DNA of 64,000 nucleotides from Limnoperna fortunei (taxonomy: Eukaryota; Mollusca; Bivalvia; Mytilida; Modiolidae): the NCBI GenBank assembly GCA_944474755.1, contig OX104124.1:9574437-9638436 (forward strand), read 5' to 3'. Below are positions 38,160 through 50,724 of this stretch, piece by piece. Under the pieces are notes generated by a model. The model was not told the origin of the DNA and made no database searches. It saw only the letters and a program-made list of their open reading frames with translations. Position numbers and translations under genes: made by a program. Every line of letters begins with the position of its first letter. Positions within the stretch are counted from its first letter, which is position 1.

Positions 38160-39084
38160 GGACTTGCGAGCGGTGCATGTTTTAAAAGAACATTGAATTA
38201 CATATGGCTTCTATTATTACATATAACATAATATTACCCAACAAATAAAAAATACTTGTAAATTTTAATCTGACAATCACAATACAGGAGTTCTGGTAAC
38301 TGACAATAGTATGTAACGTGTTAAAAAACATTCTGAAAAAGCTTAATTTTCCATTTCTATCCAACACTCCAAATTTTACTGCCGAAGGCCACACTTTGGT
38401 TACAGTGGTACAATCTATTTCCGCACGCAGCGATGTTAATGCAATATTGTAAAAAATACATAAATTGCATGATGCAATATAAACCGATCCTTTAGACACT
38501 ACTTTGTACGAAAAACAGTTATACAATCATCTATTTTTTCTTCAGTCAATAAACAATGCATTCTTGTTTTATTTCTTTAAGCCAAATATTAAACATTTAA
38601 AGCGAAAGTAGTCACGTGACACAACACTTTATTTTTAGCCAAGTACATTTGAAGAAAAAGGGCGGTGGGTTACGGTTAGTTTTAATGGACAATGAAACTG
38701 ACTTCACTTGTAAATAGTTGTTACCTGTTATTAAGTGCCACAACAAGCCAATATCTTATCTTATAAACAACAAATATCACAACGATTTGCATATGTTACA
38801 CACATTTCGAATTATTATTATTATAGTATTAACAATTCAATTTAATTATTCACAAGCCACCGCACGTTTCAATCAAACATGTCATGTATTATTTTATGGA
38901 TATTGTCACGACGTCAACATCTAAGTCAAACGTGAAAATGACGCCGAATTAACATCGGAATGTATACGAAGTAGATACGTCAAGTAATAGCTAAGGAAAA
39001 CGTATGACTTTCGCACTGATGAGACAATACTATTTTAGATTTGACTTTTCCCTGGACATGACGGTGAGTAACTCGACGGGTGTC

Positions 39085-39260
39085 CAATTAGCGGCAGGCA
39101 CTGCTTACTCGTTCGGAGAAGCTGAGTGCACCCATGGTTTTTAATGGGTTTCGGTTACTCTCTTTCTGTGTTTTATGTTTTTGGTTTTTGTGTTGTGTTT
39201 GTCTACATCCGGATTTGTAACTGTCCCTTGGCTTTTGGCTAATGTTATTTACTTTGCTAT
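39085..39260. repeat. Dispersed repeat fragment, second copy
   Basis: It shares the CTGCTTAC, TTCGGAG and TTGTGTT-rich order with 11940-12130, and includes TTTTTAATGGGTTTCGGTTA. It lies downstream of receptor copy B. Confidence 0.45.
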
Positions 39261-40531
39261 TTTCATACGAAATTACAAAATTAACAAACAGCAAGATGGA
39301 CAAAAATAACTCACCGGATTTTTGGCCTCATCCTTTTTTTCAAGAAGAATGGTGTGTGTGTGGGGGGGTTGTGCATGCTAGTTTTGAACAAAAAATGTTT
39401 TTGTCTTCATACTAGATAGATTGCATTCATTACTTAACAGTACATCATAGAAACTTTATCAGTATACATATAGCTGAGTAGTTATTGACATATAAGCAAA
39501 ACACCACAACAGTAAATATATATAGTTGGCCTGGAGTCAAGTCCTAATAACATAATTTTATAAACTTACATATCTTGCTAAGGCCTATTACTTCACTTTG
39601 TTAGTACCAATATTAATAAATTCTGACTGACATGAAATGGATGTTTAAAGCACATGTATTGCTTCCTCTTTCATACCAGGAAAATCTTAGTGTAAAGTTT
39701 TTAACATACATTTTAGATTTGATAACCGATTGAGTTAAAAAAACAAGCCAAGAGACTTAATATTTCTAATGGGGTCCTGATAAAAGAGTAACTTCAGCTT
39801 AAAACAAAAAATAGCTGGGTCTAGACTTAAGCAGTAAAAGCAGTAAATATCTGGTTTACAAAATATATAGAGAATCCATTCTTCAATAGTTTAACTATAT
39901 GGTATTAATATTATTAAAAGTTACTTTTTTTCCAAGAGAAAATCCTTAACTTGAAATGCATGTGAACTTTTGATTTTCTTAATATCCACAAGAATGATTT
40001 TCTTGATATCCACAAAAAGGCCATTCCAATCATTGATGGCATTATACTGGTAGTAAAGAATGTCCATTTACAGCAGGTAATTGTATGCACTAAATCTACT
40101 TTTTTTATTTATATCTGTTGTTTTTATAAAATATGTTCCATTAAGAAAAGAAACATCCAATGCTGTAACCACTCCCGATTTTTTCACTTTTGAAAAACCA
40201 TATTACAGTTGTCTTCTAGGCACAACGTCTTTCTAAACTATTATCCAAAGCCCCTACTAGACTATACAATGAAAATATTACAAACACTATAGTACTTGCC
40301 AATGCAAAGGATCAGGGCCAAGTACCCATCAAAATTGCCCTGTTGTCCAACATTTTTTTAAGTAGAATGTAGATATATAATAAATTGTGCAGTGAACAGC
40401 TTATGTGTCCCTGATAGCACATATAACATATCACAAACAAATACTAAACTGGTATGTACACACAGGACAAATAAAAATGACATAATCCTTTTATTTGGTC
40501 ATTTTTATGAAAATTTCACCATATTTCATTG

Positions 40532-40655
40532 TTAAACATAGTGGCGCCAGCCCTCGCCCACCATTATTTTAACATAAGATGAAAGAAAAAGTTTTTCAGA
40601 ACGGAACTGTGAAAAAAAATGGTGGGCGAGGTGTGGCGCCCTACCGTAATGTTAA
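40532..40655. mobile_element. 124-bp MITE
   Basis: The left end has GTGGCGCCAGCCCTCGCCCA and the right end TGGGCGAGGTGTGGCGCC as inverted repeats of about 33 bases with TTAA-type outer ends (GTTAAAC, ATGTTAA). The GC-rich arms stand out from the AT-rich surroundings. Confidence 0.7.
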
Positions 40656-43600
40656 AAAAAAATAGTAACGCTATACCACATAATCGGGTATAAATAAGCA
40701 TCTTCATTTGACGTAATTTTGACCACTTTAATGAAAAACTAACATTTTCAACCGGTTATAGTGCCGAAATTTTGAGTAGATAATTCGTTAAAAACGATAC
40801 TAATGTTTAATTGTCCAATAATGCACTAAAATGTATCGAAATACTTTGAACAATCAAGCCCACGGTCGAAAGTATTCGTAAGTTTTACATACAGTATTTT
40901 ACCTATTTCATGCCCCAAAATGTTCCCGCAATCAAATAGAGTTATATTATAACCTATTAAATTAAATTTAGTTCATGTTTATTAAATTTTCAAATAAAAG
41001 TTTTTATTGAAACAACGGTGAAAGGTTTCAAAATCGTATATTTTGCAAAATTCGTTTTTTTGTTTCCAAGGAGACACATCGCGTAATTTTAAAGTCGGGT
41101 TCGGTCGGATAAGAAAACTTTGATTCAGAGATGAATGATCGAGATGAAAACACCGTAAACAGTGGCAGCTATAGAATAAGGTAAACAGATGATCTTGTAC
41201 TACTTTCTGGTATTTTTAAGAATCCGATGTTGGAGTTGACACACTACTGTATTTTTTTATAAAATGTCAGGAATGTTACAATCAGCAAGCCGAACTTCCT
41301 AACAACCAGTGAAGTATGGTACCATACAGTATTTTCTCAACACATGACAATATATTGATTTGTAAAAATTAACATTTTTATTTTGTTCAGATATGAGTTT
41401 AATCAGTGCAATATATTTGTAATAATCGGAATTTCCATATACATTTCTGATAATACAGTGAACAATGATCATACACCAAATGTAACTGGACTCGCGATAA
41501 TTCTGCTTTTGTTTAGTTATATAATGGATTGACTTGTGTTTTGTTTTCAAAATTAAAATTTTATCAGTATCATAACCAACAGGCCACCGTCAGGTAGTAT
41601 TCTGGAAGGTTTTTGAGGAAGCAGACGACACTTTTCAAAAATAAATGGACTAATTGAATTTTTTATGAATGTCGCACATGGTATTTAAAGCAATAAAAAT
41701 AACAAAAGAAAGAGAGATTTTGAAATATGTACATTATGAATAATACAAAATGGCATGTATTTAAATAATTACTTAAAATGTTTCGACAAAAAAGGAACTT
41801 CTGTTAATTGTATAGAAATAATGTAATTAATTAATGTATCAGTTATATTCAGGGGAGATAATTATAAAAGCTAGCCGAGCCGGACAATGAAAACTATTAC
41901 AAGACGGTATATCTGTCCGTCCGTGAGCATTTCTAACTAATAAATGATGTATTTGTGCACGGAACTGTATGTAGATACGTTCCTTCATCTTTTGGTCTTT
42001 TTTTTCCATCAATTTTGTATCTGCAATTAGTAACCCGACTTGGTGAATCAAATGAAATATTCTCCTTTCCGGTTGATATTTTTTTCAAGTTCCGTTCGCC
42101 TAAGTTAAAGTCTAATGTTTATCTTTAAGTGAAATGATTAACATGCGTAATTCCAAACTCAAATGAAGATAGCCCGTTGATATCTCCCTTAAGGGAAAAA
42201 TGTTTTTTACTCTATCAAGGTATTTTCTAATATAACATTTGTATTGTATTTGACAAGTATTGTTGCGAACAAAATCTAATCATTAAAACCTTAAAAAAAC
42301 CAAAACAAAATATTTTACATTTTCCAAAATTGATAATTATTGTAGATATTCAATTTTAAAAAATAAAATAAAAACTAGAACTAAAACAGTGAGATAATTC
42401 TACCAATACCACAGTACATGTAAATACATGGAAATAAATTATTCCAGTAAATAAATCCATAATAAAAATAGTTTATTAACAATTATCTTAAAAATCAATT
42501 ATTAATAAATTAAATAACTGTGTTACTTTTCAACCTTCAATCATTGAAATAAATATGCTAACTATACCATGATAATTTGCAAAAGTTGAGAAATCTCAGA
42601 AATGTGTATTATTCAAATTCAGCTATTTGCCTGTTATAATCTACATTAGTAAATTGTAGGCTAATTAAGTAAATGCATGTTGAATTTTTTTTTCAGAAAC
42701 TCCTACAGTGCCAAAAAATAAAACCAACTACTTTGAATGTATATTATGCTCTAAAAGAACAAAGACGACTGAGAGACGCACAGTTACTAAGGATGTGGCC
42801 AAAGTTCTACGGAAAAAGTTTTTGATTGAAAATGGGTTAAACTCCGTAATTTGCAATTAGTGTAGGCACCAGTGTCGAAATGAAACCAGAAACTCTCCTA
42901 AAGAAGTATCAACGAGAGTCGCAACTCAACAAACAGTACAACAAATAAACCTTCCAAGTCCATAACATCTAAAAGTCATGGGTATTGCTGCATCTGCAAG
43001 AAACCGGGCCAAAACTTGTCGTCATAACATCGGATTGCCGCACAACTGCATTTATCAAAAACAATGTTTTAATTCCAGCTGGCAGCAGATGCTGCCCCGG
43101 TCATCTGAAAGATGGGTTGCTTGTTGAGGATGCATTAAAAAATCTTCCGATTGTAGATAAATCGTTTGTGAATAGAACATACGTAGCAGAAATATTTAAT
43201 CGTATGCGTGAATTATGTTTATAATAATGAGACAAAAAGGCTAGATTTTGATGACTCTTCTAATTTAAGAGACCATGACTTGTTAGAACTTACAGGTCTT
43301 AAAGGACTCAAGTTTAAGGAGTTTTATAAAGAGATATGCCAATTCCTTAAGAATACCCCAGTTCGAAGTATTAAAACAACTGTTGCAATATACCTCTGTA
43401 AAATGAAATCTGGACTTTCAAATACCTTTCTCTCAACAATTTTTCATGTTTCTAAATCCAGTGTGCGTAGAGCCATATCATCCGTCAGAAAAGTTTTAAT
43501 TCAACATTTTTCACCTAAATATTTGGGATTCAACCACATAAGCCGACAACAAGTTATTGATTGTCACACCAGACCTTTGGCACAGTCATTATTTGGAAAT

Positions 43601-44244
43601 GTTGCTAACAACCAAGCTATACTTGTTATTGATGGTACATACATCTTTATTGAAAAAAGTAACAATTTTCTCTTTCAACTACGTTCGTATAGCACACACA
43701 AAGGGAGGCCATTGGTTAAACCAATGGTGATCGTCACGACCACTGGTTATTTTATAGCTTTGATTGGTCCTTACCTAGCTGATGCCAAAAACAATAATGC
43801 GTCAATATTACAACACATATTAAATAATAATATTGAAGAAATTAGGAACTGGGTGACTGGAGATGATATTTTTATAGTAGATCGAGGCTTTAGAGACGCA
43901 CTTCTATATTTAGAATCCCTGAGAATTCAAGCAGAAATGCCCAAGTTAATGAATAAAGGAGATAAGCAAATGTCAACTGAAGATGCTACTCTTAGTAGAC
44001 TAGTTACCAAGGTAAGTGACAAAGAAGTTCTTATCACATGTACTTGGAGACAACACTACCGGCACATTTTTGTGTTTTGTGTTAAAATTAAATTATAATT
44101 TTTTTTAAGGTTAGGGGCATATGGTGTTGCAGAGCAAATAAGGGGTAGCTTATGTATTAAGTCTCCAAACATATAATTGGTATATTTTAAATCAATAGTT
44201 GTTCAAAGCTGTATTAATAGTATTATATTTTAAAATATTATTTT

Positions 44245-44380
44245 TCCTACCGGAGATCGGTGTTTTCTAGGGACATTCCGGCTTCCTGCCCCAATAAAAA
44301 CTGGACGCCATGATATAGCTGCATGAACAAAAAAAAATGAAAAAAGTGGCGCTAAGCATCATTCAAACAAACAAACAATA
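44245..44380 (+). mobile_element. SINE, 5'-truncated, inside the transposase intron
   Basis: It begins in the core (CTACCGGAGATCGG), continues through CCAATAAAAACTGGACGCCA and ends in CAAACAAACAAACAA. It lies in the intron between the two transposase exons. Confidence 0.65.
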
Positions 44381-44691
44381 AATTATTAAGTATTCCATTA
44401 AAAGCTTAACAATATGCTTAGTATAAATCAAAGCATTGATTGATAAAGACTATTTTTCTGGTGATTTTGGTAATACCAAAAAGATATTATTTCAATCTGT
44501 AGAAGATAATGAGAAGCATACAAATGGGCAATACGGGACGAAATTGAAGTAACGTTAAGTTTCACCTAAATAACAGAATTTGCATATAGTTGTATCATTA
44601 AAACACAACACTACTAGAAGACACAATCAGAATTTTTTTAAAGTTTATTTAGATCATACGTTATAAAACAAGTATTTCACGACTTCAAAAA

Positions 44692-44954
44692 GGGGTCCGG
44701 TGGCCAAGTGGTTAAGGTAGTTACTATTGATCAAGTGGTATTTCAACACTGAGGTTTCGGGTTCCAGTCTCATTGCGGACAGGGTGTACTTAACTCCAAT
44801 CTTAATTGACAAGGATTGCCAGTTTTCCTACCGAAGCTCGGGGGTTCTCTTAGGGTACTCCGGCTTCATCCCTCAATAAAAACTGGACGCCATGACTTAG
44901 CTGAAAAATTGCTGAAAGTGGCGTAAAACATCATTGAAACAAACAAAAACAAAC
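44692..44954 (+). mobile_element. Full-length SINE with 12-bp target duplication
   Basis: A box region GGTGGCCAAGTGGTTAAGGT, B box region GGTTTCGGGTTCCAG, core GGGGGTTCTCTTAGGGTACT followed by CCGGCTTC, AATAAAAACTGGACGCCA, and an AAACAAACAAAAAC tail. ACGACTTCAAAA occurs at 44679-44690 and again at 44953-44964 as a perfect target-site duplication, proving retroposition into the transposase intron. Confidence 0.85.
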
Positions 44955-46154
44955 GACTTCAAAATAATGTACAACTGCTGTATAACTGTTTTGCATATTG
45001 CCATATATATGTATTACAGTCATAAAAAGTATTTTATTAAGTGAGCATAGTTTTAATGTTGAAATTGTTACCCCTGGAAATGTATGATGTTTACATGGTG
45101 CGGTAATTAATTTTGTATCAACTAATGTACATGTATTTGTAGATAAGATGGGTAGTGGAAGCAGCAAACTCAAGAATTAAAAGATTTAAATATTTCTCGA
45201 ACACTTTACCAACAAGTCAAGTTCCATACTTTCAGGATAATATAAAAAACGTTTGTGCAATCAGCAACAAATTTTATCCACAACTGTCCACTGGCTTGTC
45301 TGCAGAAGATGAGGTTTTGGGTGCCAAGATGATACACCTATCTACCCAAGTAAACAGCCTGAAAGCATTTGTGGAGGAAAATGCGTTGGAGAGGAGGTCT
45401 TCTAAATGGAGTACTGCCGATGGTTTAGAAGATTTTCCTAAACTAAGTGACGAAGATCTCAGGAATATAAAATGTGGAACATATCAGCTGAAGTTGAGCC
45501 CACTTTGGGTGAAGAAAGTGACATTTTAATTTTCAAGGAAGACCCGGGTCTGTTAAGAGTGAAAGTACAAAGCAGGCATATTTCATCAAAACAATATCTA
45601 TTATGGATCAAGTTTACTGAGTCTAATATTACTGCGTGGTTCTGCAAGTGTCGCGCCGGAGCTAGGGTTGTCGCGGTGTGTTCCCACATAGCAGCTGTGC
45701 TGTGGTATCTTGGCTATGATAGACACACTTCAAAAAGTAATTTTGGTGTAAAGGATTGGAGAGAGTTTGTCAAAGATGCATATATACTAGACCAGAGCGA
45801 TTCAGACTCCGATTCAAGTGCCATTGAAGAGTAGCAGTTTTCTATATATTGCTATATTGCTTAAACTAACTAAACTGACTGGCCTTACTCACCTTTTAAC
45901 TCGACACTTTTTCTTATGTCTTAATGAAAGCGGTACAAATAAATGGTTTAGTCGCGCATCCTTTATGACACACTACTAAGAATAAGTGATGGTCTATCAA
46001 TCAATTTACAGTAATGCACTAACATTAACAGGTGTATAAGTCAATATTTCCTCAGCATTACAACATACGGTGTGCACGAGTCGACCATTTATAAGTATTG
46101 CAAGTTCCACTGATAAAATAGTAGAGTAAAATAATATCATATGTGTTAGATTAG

Positions 46155-46227
46155 ATTATCACATAAAGATAAAATTATCACCCGAGACGAAGTCGAGGGC
46201 GATAATTTGTTTCTTCATATGGTGATC
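46155..46227. repeat. Small foldback repeat
   Basis: ATTATCACCCGAGACGAAGT opposite TCGAGGGCGATAAT, with ATCACATAAAGA and TCTTCATATGGTGAT outside, forms an imperfect hairpin of about 73 bases. Confidence 0.55.
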
Positions 46228-46489
46228 TATCCTAAAACCTGAGTTTAAAGCCAGTATTATTTTTATTATACTGAATTCCTATTATCTTAAGAAGAAACCT
46301 GAACTATCATATAGATACTGTACTGAAATACATTTTTAATGGAAAATGCTTTTTTTGTCTGCTATTTGTTTTTCAAATAATAATTGCCCATTGTCCTATT
46401 TTTGTTGGGTCATCGACATATTTGCATGGAAAGGCTGATCATTTTCCAGGTTGGCAATTTTCTTCGGCTGAAGCGGGTGGTAATTTTAC

Positions 46490-46600
46490 AGTTCGGCAAT
46501 GTCCATTATGAGTGGGTGTTAATTTTTTTATATCATCCTATGTGAGGAAAGCACCAGGAATTAACACCCGTTGCTATAATGGACGGGGCGAGGCTAAAAT
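46490..46600. repeat. Foldback repeat with ~28-bp arms
   Basis: GTCCATTATGAGTGGGTGTT at about 46501-46520 pairs with AACACCCGTTGCTATAATGG near 46564-46583, with TTAATT extending the stem. Probably a MITE-like element. Confidence 0.55.
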
Positions 46601-46884
46601 CGGAATCGGTTGAAATTAACATATGGTTACGGTCCAATAAAAAGATAGATTTTTTGCCTGAAGTATAGTAATTATTATCACATATTTAGCAGTGATATTT
46701 GCCAAGTAGTTGTAACCCGGTAATAACCCTGATTGTGTTTCCAAAGACGGTGGGGTGATATCGATGATGTTACCAACGACAACAGCATATCAGCTCTAGC
46801 ATAAATAAAATCACGTGTGTGTAATATCCTGTATGTATTTTTAAAGTAGTTATAATAATTTTCCATTGTTTGCAATTATCTCTT

Positions 46885-47720
46885 ATATTGATTATTTCCA
46901 AAAGTCTGTGATTCCTTTTTTCAACTTAAATGCATTTTACCTAAAATTCCTATATTTCTATGAAAGACATAAAAAACTTATTTGTTTCAAACTATAAGTG
47001 AAGTAAATTCTTTCCACCATTTATTAGTCAAATTATTTTTTTTCATACTTCATTGACAAATCTGTGATTTTTGGTTAATAGTATTAAAAACGTATTAGAA
47101 AACTGTAGTATCTAAAAATAACATAACACGCCATTTTTACAATTAATTTAATTGTGCTTTTCAACTTTTTTTATATTCACCAAAATCAGACATATGTCTT
47201 TTTTTCTGATATGTCTTTATGTAATATTAATATATAAATGATATGAAGAAATAGTATTCTTATGAAAACTGCAACTGAATTTATTGCCATTTGTCACTGA
47301 TTACAATTGTTCACTGTAGCTCTTAATTTGTATTTATTATTTCCAGAAATCGAACATATTTAATTAAAATGCAACTTTTTACCAAAAAATCACTTATCAT
47401 TTGGTGCTACTATTAACAATAATATTTAAATGAAAACTAAAGGCGAAAATGCATTATGTGCCTTTTTATGACAATCACATAATGTTACTTTCACTTTTTA
47501 TTATTAATTTCCAGAAATCTGTGAATTTCTGCTAAAAAATCATCTTTCACCCGCAAAATACTAATATATGTTGTTGAGAGCGATTATAAATCTGTTTATA
47601 TGAAAATTATGATTGACATAAATGTTTTATGCAAAATATTACAATTATATGTTTTTTTCAAGTTTTACTGTCTTTTTCCAGAAATTTGTGATTTTCCGTT
47701 CATTTTAGCAGTTTTGACCC
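46885..47720. repeat. Diverged ~168-bp tandem repeat
   Basis: The landmark (T)TTCCAGAAAT or its variants, followed by CTGTGATTTT-like sequence, occurs near 46895, 47058, 47343, 47511 and 47680; the last three are about 169 bases apart. Further words (AATGTTACTTTCACTTTTTA, ATGAAAA) recur in register. About five units, well diverged. Confidence 0.5.
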
Positions 47721-48436
47721 CAAAATTAGCAAAAACATAAGAAAAACAATAAAAACTGCATTTTACACTAAATTAAAGCTTATTCTACCAGAATGACACA
47801 ACAAAAGTGTTTTTCAGTATAGGGCCAAAATTGGTACTCCGTGAACCTAGTCCTTTATAACAATCTAACCAGTGAAAATTGCATCTGCATTGAAAATTTT
47901 CCAGAGGCAGTAAGTATTGTCGTCCAATTGGTCCAGCCCAATTCCCCGTTGATTTATTGTTTGCTAACTCGTTCTCGCACTTAACACAAATTCAATCAAC
48001 CAATAATTACATGGAGTGTTGTTATAGAATCCTCGAGCTTGGACGTGTTGGACGGCAGAGGATTCCTGGATTATTGGAAATATTATTTTGTATCCGCATT
48101 TAAAGAAAAATATGATATAATTTTTGTTGACAAAGTGCAACGAAGTAAACACACCTAAATTAGTTAAGGATCTTAAAAAAATTTCCCTATGATAAACATT
48201 GAACATACTCAAAACTTTACATATTTCAGATTTAATATATATGATATTTTTTACGGTTAACAAGAAAAATACCAGTGGACATAATTACAAACTATTGAAA
48301 CCTTGATTTCACCCGTGATACCATTTAAATAACAGACAAATTTCTTCAAAAACATTTAACATTTAAACTGTCGTTGGGAGACATTAACGATGTACTTATG
48401 GATAGAGCAGTATTGAGTTTTGTTTTTGTTTTATAG

Positions 48437-48623
48437 CTTGATAAGGACTTGCCAAACAAAACGTTGGATTTCACTACAGGAAATAAAAATGATAGTAATC
48501 GGACATGACATCATAGGGAATTTTTTGGTTGATTTAAATCAAACAGAATACAGGGGCCTGGTGGATCTCATGTCAAGACAAGATATAGAAGCACATTATA
48601 AGGAATTACAGAAGATATTCTAA
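48437..48623 (+). CDS. Candidate terminal exon of an unrecognised gene
   Basis: A strong pyrimidine tract and TTATAG acceptor are followed by an open frame of 61 residues: LIRTCQTKRWISLQEIKMIV, then NQTEYRGLVDLMSRQDIEAH to ELQKIF and TAA. It has a balanced amphipathic composition unlike its AT-rich surroundings. An ATTAAA lies shortly downstream. No upstream exon was found; it may be part of a mobile gene. I do not recognise it. Confidence 0.3.
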
Positions 48624-49424
48624 ACATTGTAGCAAATGTATTAAACTGTCTGTTTGTGTGTGTGTTTGTTTGTTTATATAAGGTTTTATATACTTCCGAC
48701 AATTAACATCTATATTATGACAAATGGTTTTTCTTGGTCAAATACCCGTACAGGAACACATGACATTTTACAGGATAACAGACAAATTTTGAAGTTAAAA
48801 GGTTGAAGTTGGGCATACTGTACCTGCTGTCAGTCTCATAATAACCTGACAACCATATCTGTGACACACTGGTTCAAAATAATCAATAATTAACTGTTTA
48901 TCCTATTGTGTTAGGGTAAAAATCCCCAAAACAGTTTTATAAGTTGGAGGTTTTTCATCATACCTTCGAAAGCCGAAATCGTTGTCGAGCGTTTTGGTCT
49001 TCAAACAGGTGGGTTTTCTTATTTTCGAAATTTAAGTATATACAATCTATTAAAATATGCTTCAACTTAGATATGCAAAGAGAACAAATATTTACGTACT
49101 AGACGACTAAACGTAGTATACAGAGCGAACGTAACAGCTGATTAAATCGGATTGAGGAAAATACCTTTAATATCAGTTCGCATAAAAACAGTGTTTAAAA
49201 AAACGTCCAGTCAAAGATGTTAATTTTCACGCTTCCAAACATTTGAAATTGCAGGAATTTTCCTCAGACCTCTAGGAAAAGGATATTTAAAAGTTGTTAA
49301 AAATATATTCGTCAACATTAAATAACCAAAGGGAGACAGTTCTGAAAAAAAATGAATGTAATTCAATACAGTTTAAACAAACATAGCTCGAATAGTTGTG
49401 CTGCGAACATGATGAATTACCTCA

Positions 49425-49618
49425 ATACAAATGTTTGCGAGTGGTTACGATAGTTAGTCTACTATTGATCATGTGGCTTGTCAACACTGACTTCGAGTTT
49501 CTCCACGGGCAGGATACAATGAAGGCTGGGTTTGTTTGGGTACTCCGGCTTCCTCCCAATTTAAAAACTGGATACCACGATATTGCTAAACGTAGCGTTA
49601 AACAAAGCTTAAATGTAT
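49425..49618 (+). mobile_element. Old, diverged SINE copy
   Basis: GCGAGTGGTTACGATAGTTA, TTGATCATGTGGCTTGTCAA, GGGTACTCCGGCTTCCTCCC and a GCGTTAAACAAA tail are recognisable with many changes. The open frame over it is chance. Confidence 0.6.
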
Positions 49619-49639
49619 AATAAACAGCTTGGCAATTTC

Positions 49640-50720
49640 ATAAGAATTTATCACATTTATCACAAGATAAAAAATAATTGAATCGCCATTTGTTCTGAGA
49701 ACAAATGAGATGGTCTTTCCCCTTGGATCTCTAAAATCAGAAAATATATGTCATTCTATGGGCTTCGTGTCTGTTGATTAGCACAAAATGTCACTTCTAG
49801 TAATAAAAATGAGTTATTTGAGTAAAGAAGGTAAATAAATAAATAAACAAATAAATGGTTGTTTAGGACGTTTATGCCCTTTGCTAGGGACAAAATGCAA
49901 CTTCTGGTCATTAAATGACATATTTCAAAAGAAGTGCATCCTTCTGATTCTAAAGATATATGGTTGCTAAGGAATTTTTATAACAGTTACCTCGTTGCTA
50001 TGGTATGACCTTGACCTATGACCTTTGATCTTGACTCAAATTGAAGCTCTTTTCCGTCTGATCACTAATCCTATATGTTTACTGTATTATCTCTAGCTGT
50101 TTTCAAGTTGTAACAAAAAAAAACCATTAACCGAAACGCGTCAAGGGCTGTAAATGGAAAACGGTTCATCGCACAGCTTCGGGCCAATGTACCAAGTAAA
50201 GTTGTTGATAAGAGAAGTATTTTTCCCATTTATTTTCTGCTTATATCTTTTATGGTTTATGAGATATTCTGCTAACAAGACCTATGAAGAACTTTGACCT
50301 TGACTTTTGACCTTTGACCTTGACATTTTGAAATGTAATATATGTCACAGGATCAATGGTGGTGGTCCCAAGTCCCAAGGACTTCGAGTTTTCGAGAAAA
50401 AATTTTTTTACAACTGGTGTCAATTTTCGGGTCAAAAACGCGTTAACAGGAAGTTGATAAGAAGAAAATTTTGAATGTTAAAACAGCGCCATAGGGCAGC
50501 CTTCATTTTGTACTCTTCATATTTTGAGAATCGGTAAAGTTTCTCAGTTTATCTGCTAACAAGGGTTTTTGTGTTGGGACAGATTACTCTGTTACTAAAA
50601 ATAGATCGGTCTAAAAGCATGAGCCATGCCATCTCTGGATATGCCCGATTAAGGGTACCAAGTATCGTAATGATATGACGAGATACTTTTTGGCAAATCT
50701 CCGTGAAAGAAGAAAAATAA
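49640..50720. repeat. Dispersed repeat region rich in TGACCT half-sites
   Basis: Runs of TGACCTTGACCTATGACCTT at about 50007 and TGACCTTTGACCTTGAC at about 50305, internal similarity between 49680-49800 and 49860-49960 (ACAAAATG(T/C)(C/A)ACTTCT), and an A-rich end near 50710. I recognise the style as an abundant bivalve intergenic repeat. No coding capacity. Confidence 0.45.
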
Positions 50721-50724
50721 TAAT

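Larger units (their letters stand above)
38260..42690. other. Intergenic interval between copy B and the SWIM transposase
   Basis: It contains the dispersed repeat at 39085 and the MITE at 40532. A 70-residue minus-strand frame at 41839-42051 has no recognised feature. No supported gene. Confidence 0.45.
42700..45834 (+). pseudogene. DDE transposase with C-terminal SWIM zinc finger, frameshifted copy
   Basis: The N-terminal segment (42711-42960) has paired cysteines (ECILCSKR, VICN, CRHQC) with an in-frame TAG between the second pair. A frameshift near 43010 precedes AGSRCCPGHL. The main frame 43208-44011 carries a DDE_Tnp_4-like core: AILVIDGTY (first D), GPYLADAKNNN (second D) and FIVDRGFRD. 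It ends at a CCAAG/GTAAGT donor; the intron (44012-45141) contains two SINEs. The second exon from 45142 opens with IRWVVEAANSRIKRFKYF, supplying the catalytic E. After one more frameshift near 45490 comes a SWIM finger (CKCRAGARVVAVCSH, CxC..CxH) and an acidic end, stop at 45834. The few lesions suggest a fairly young copy. Terminal repeats were not located. Confidence 0.75.

Noticed and set aside
41839..42051. 70-residue minus-strand frame
   Set aside because: No recognised motif, no neighbouring exon and no clear promoter; cannot be separated from chance.
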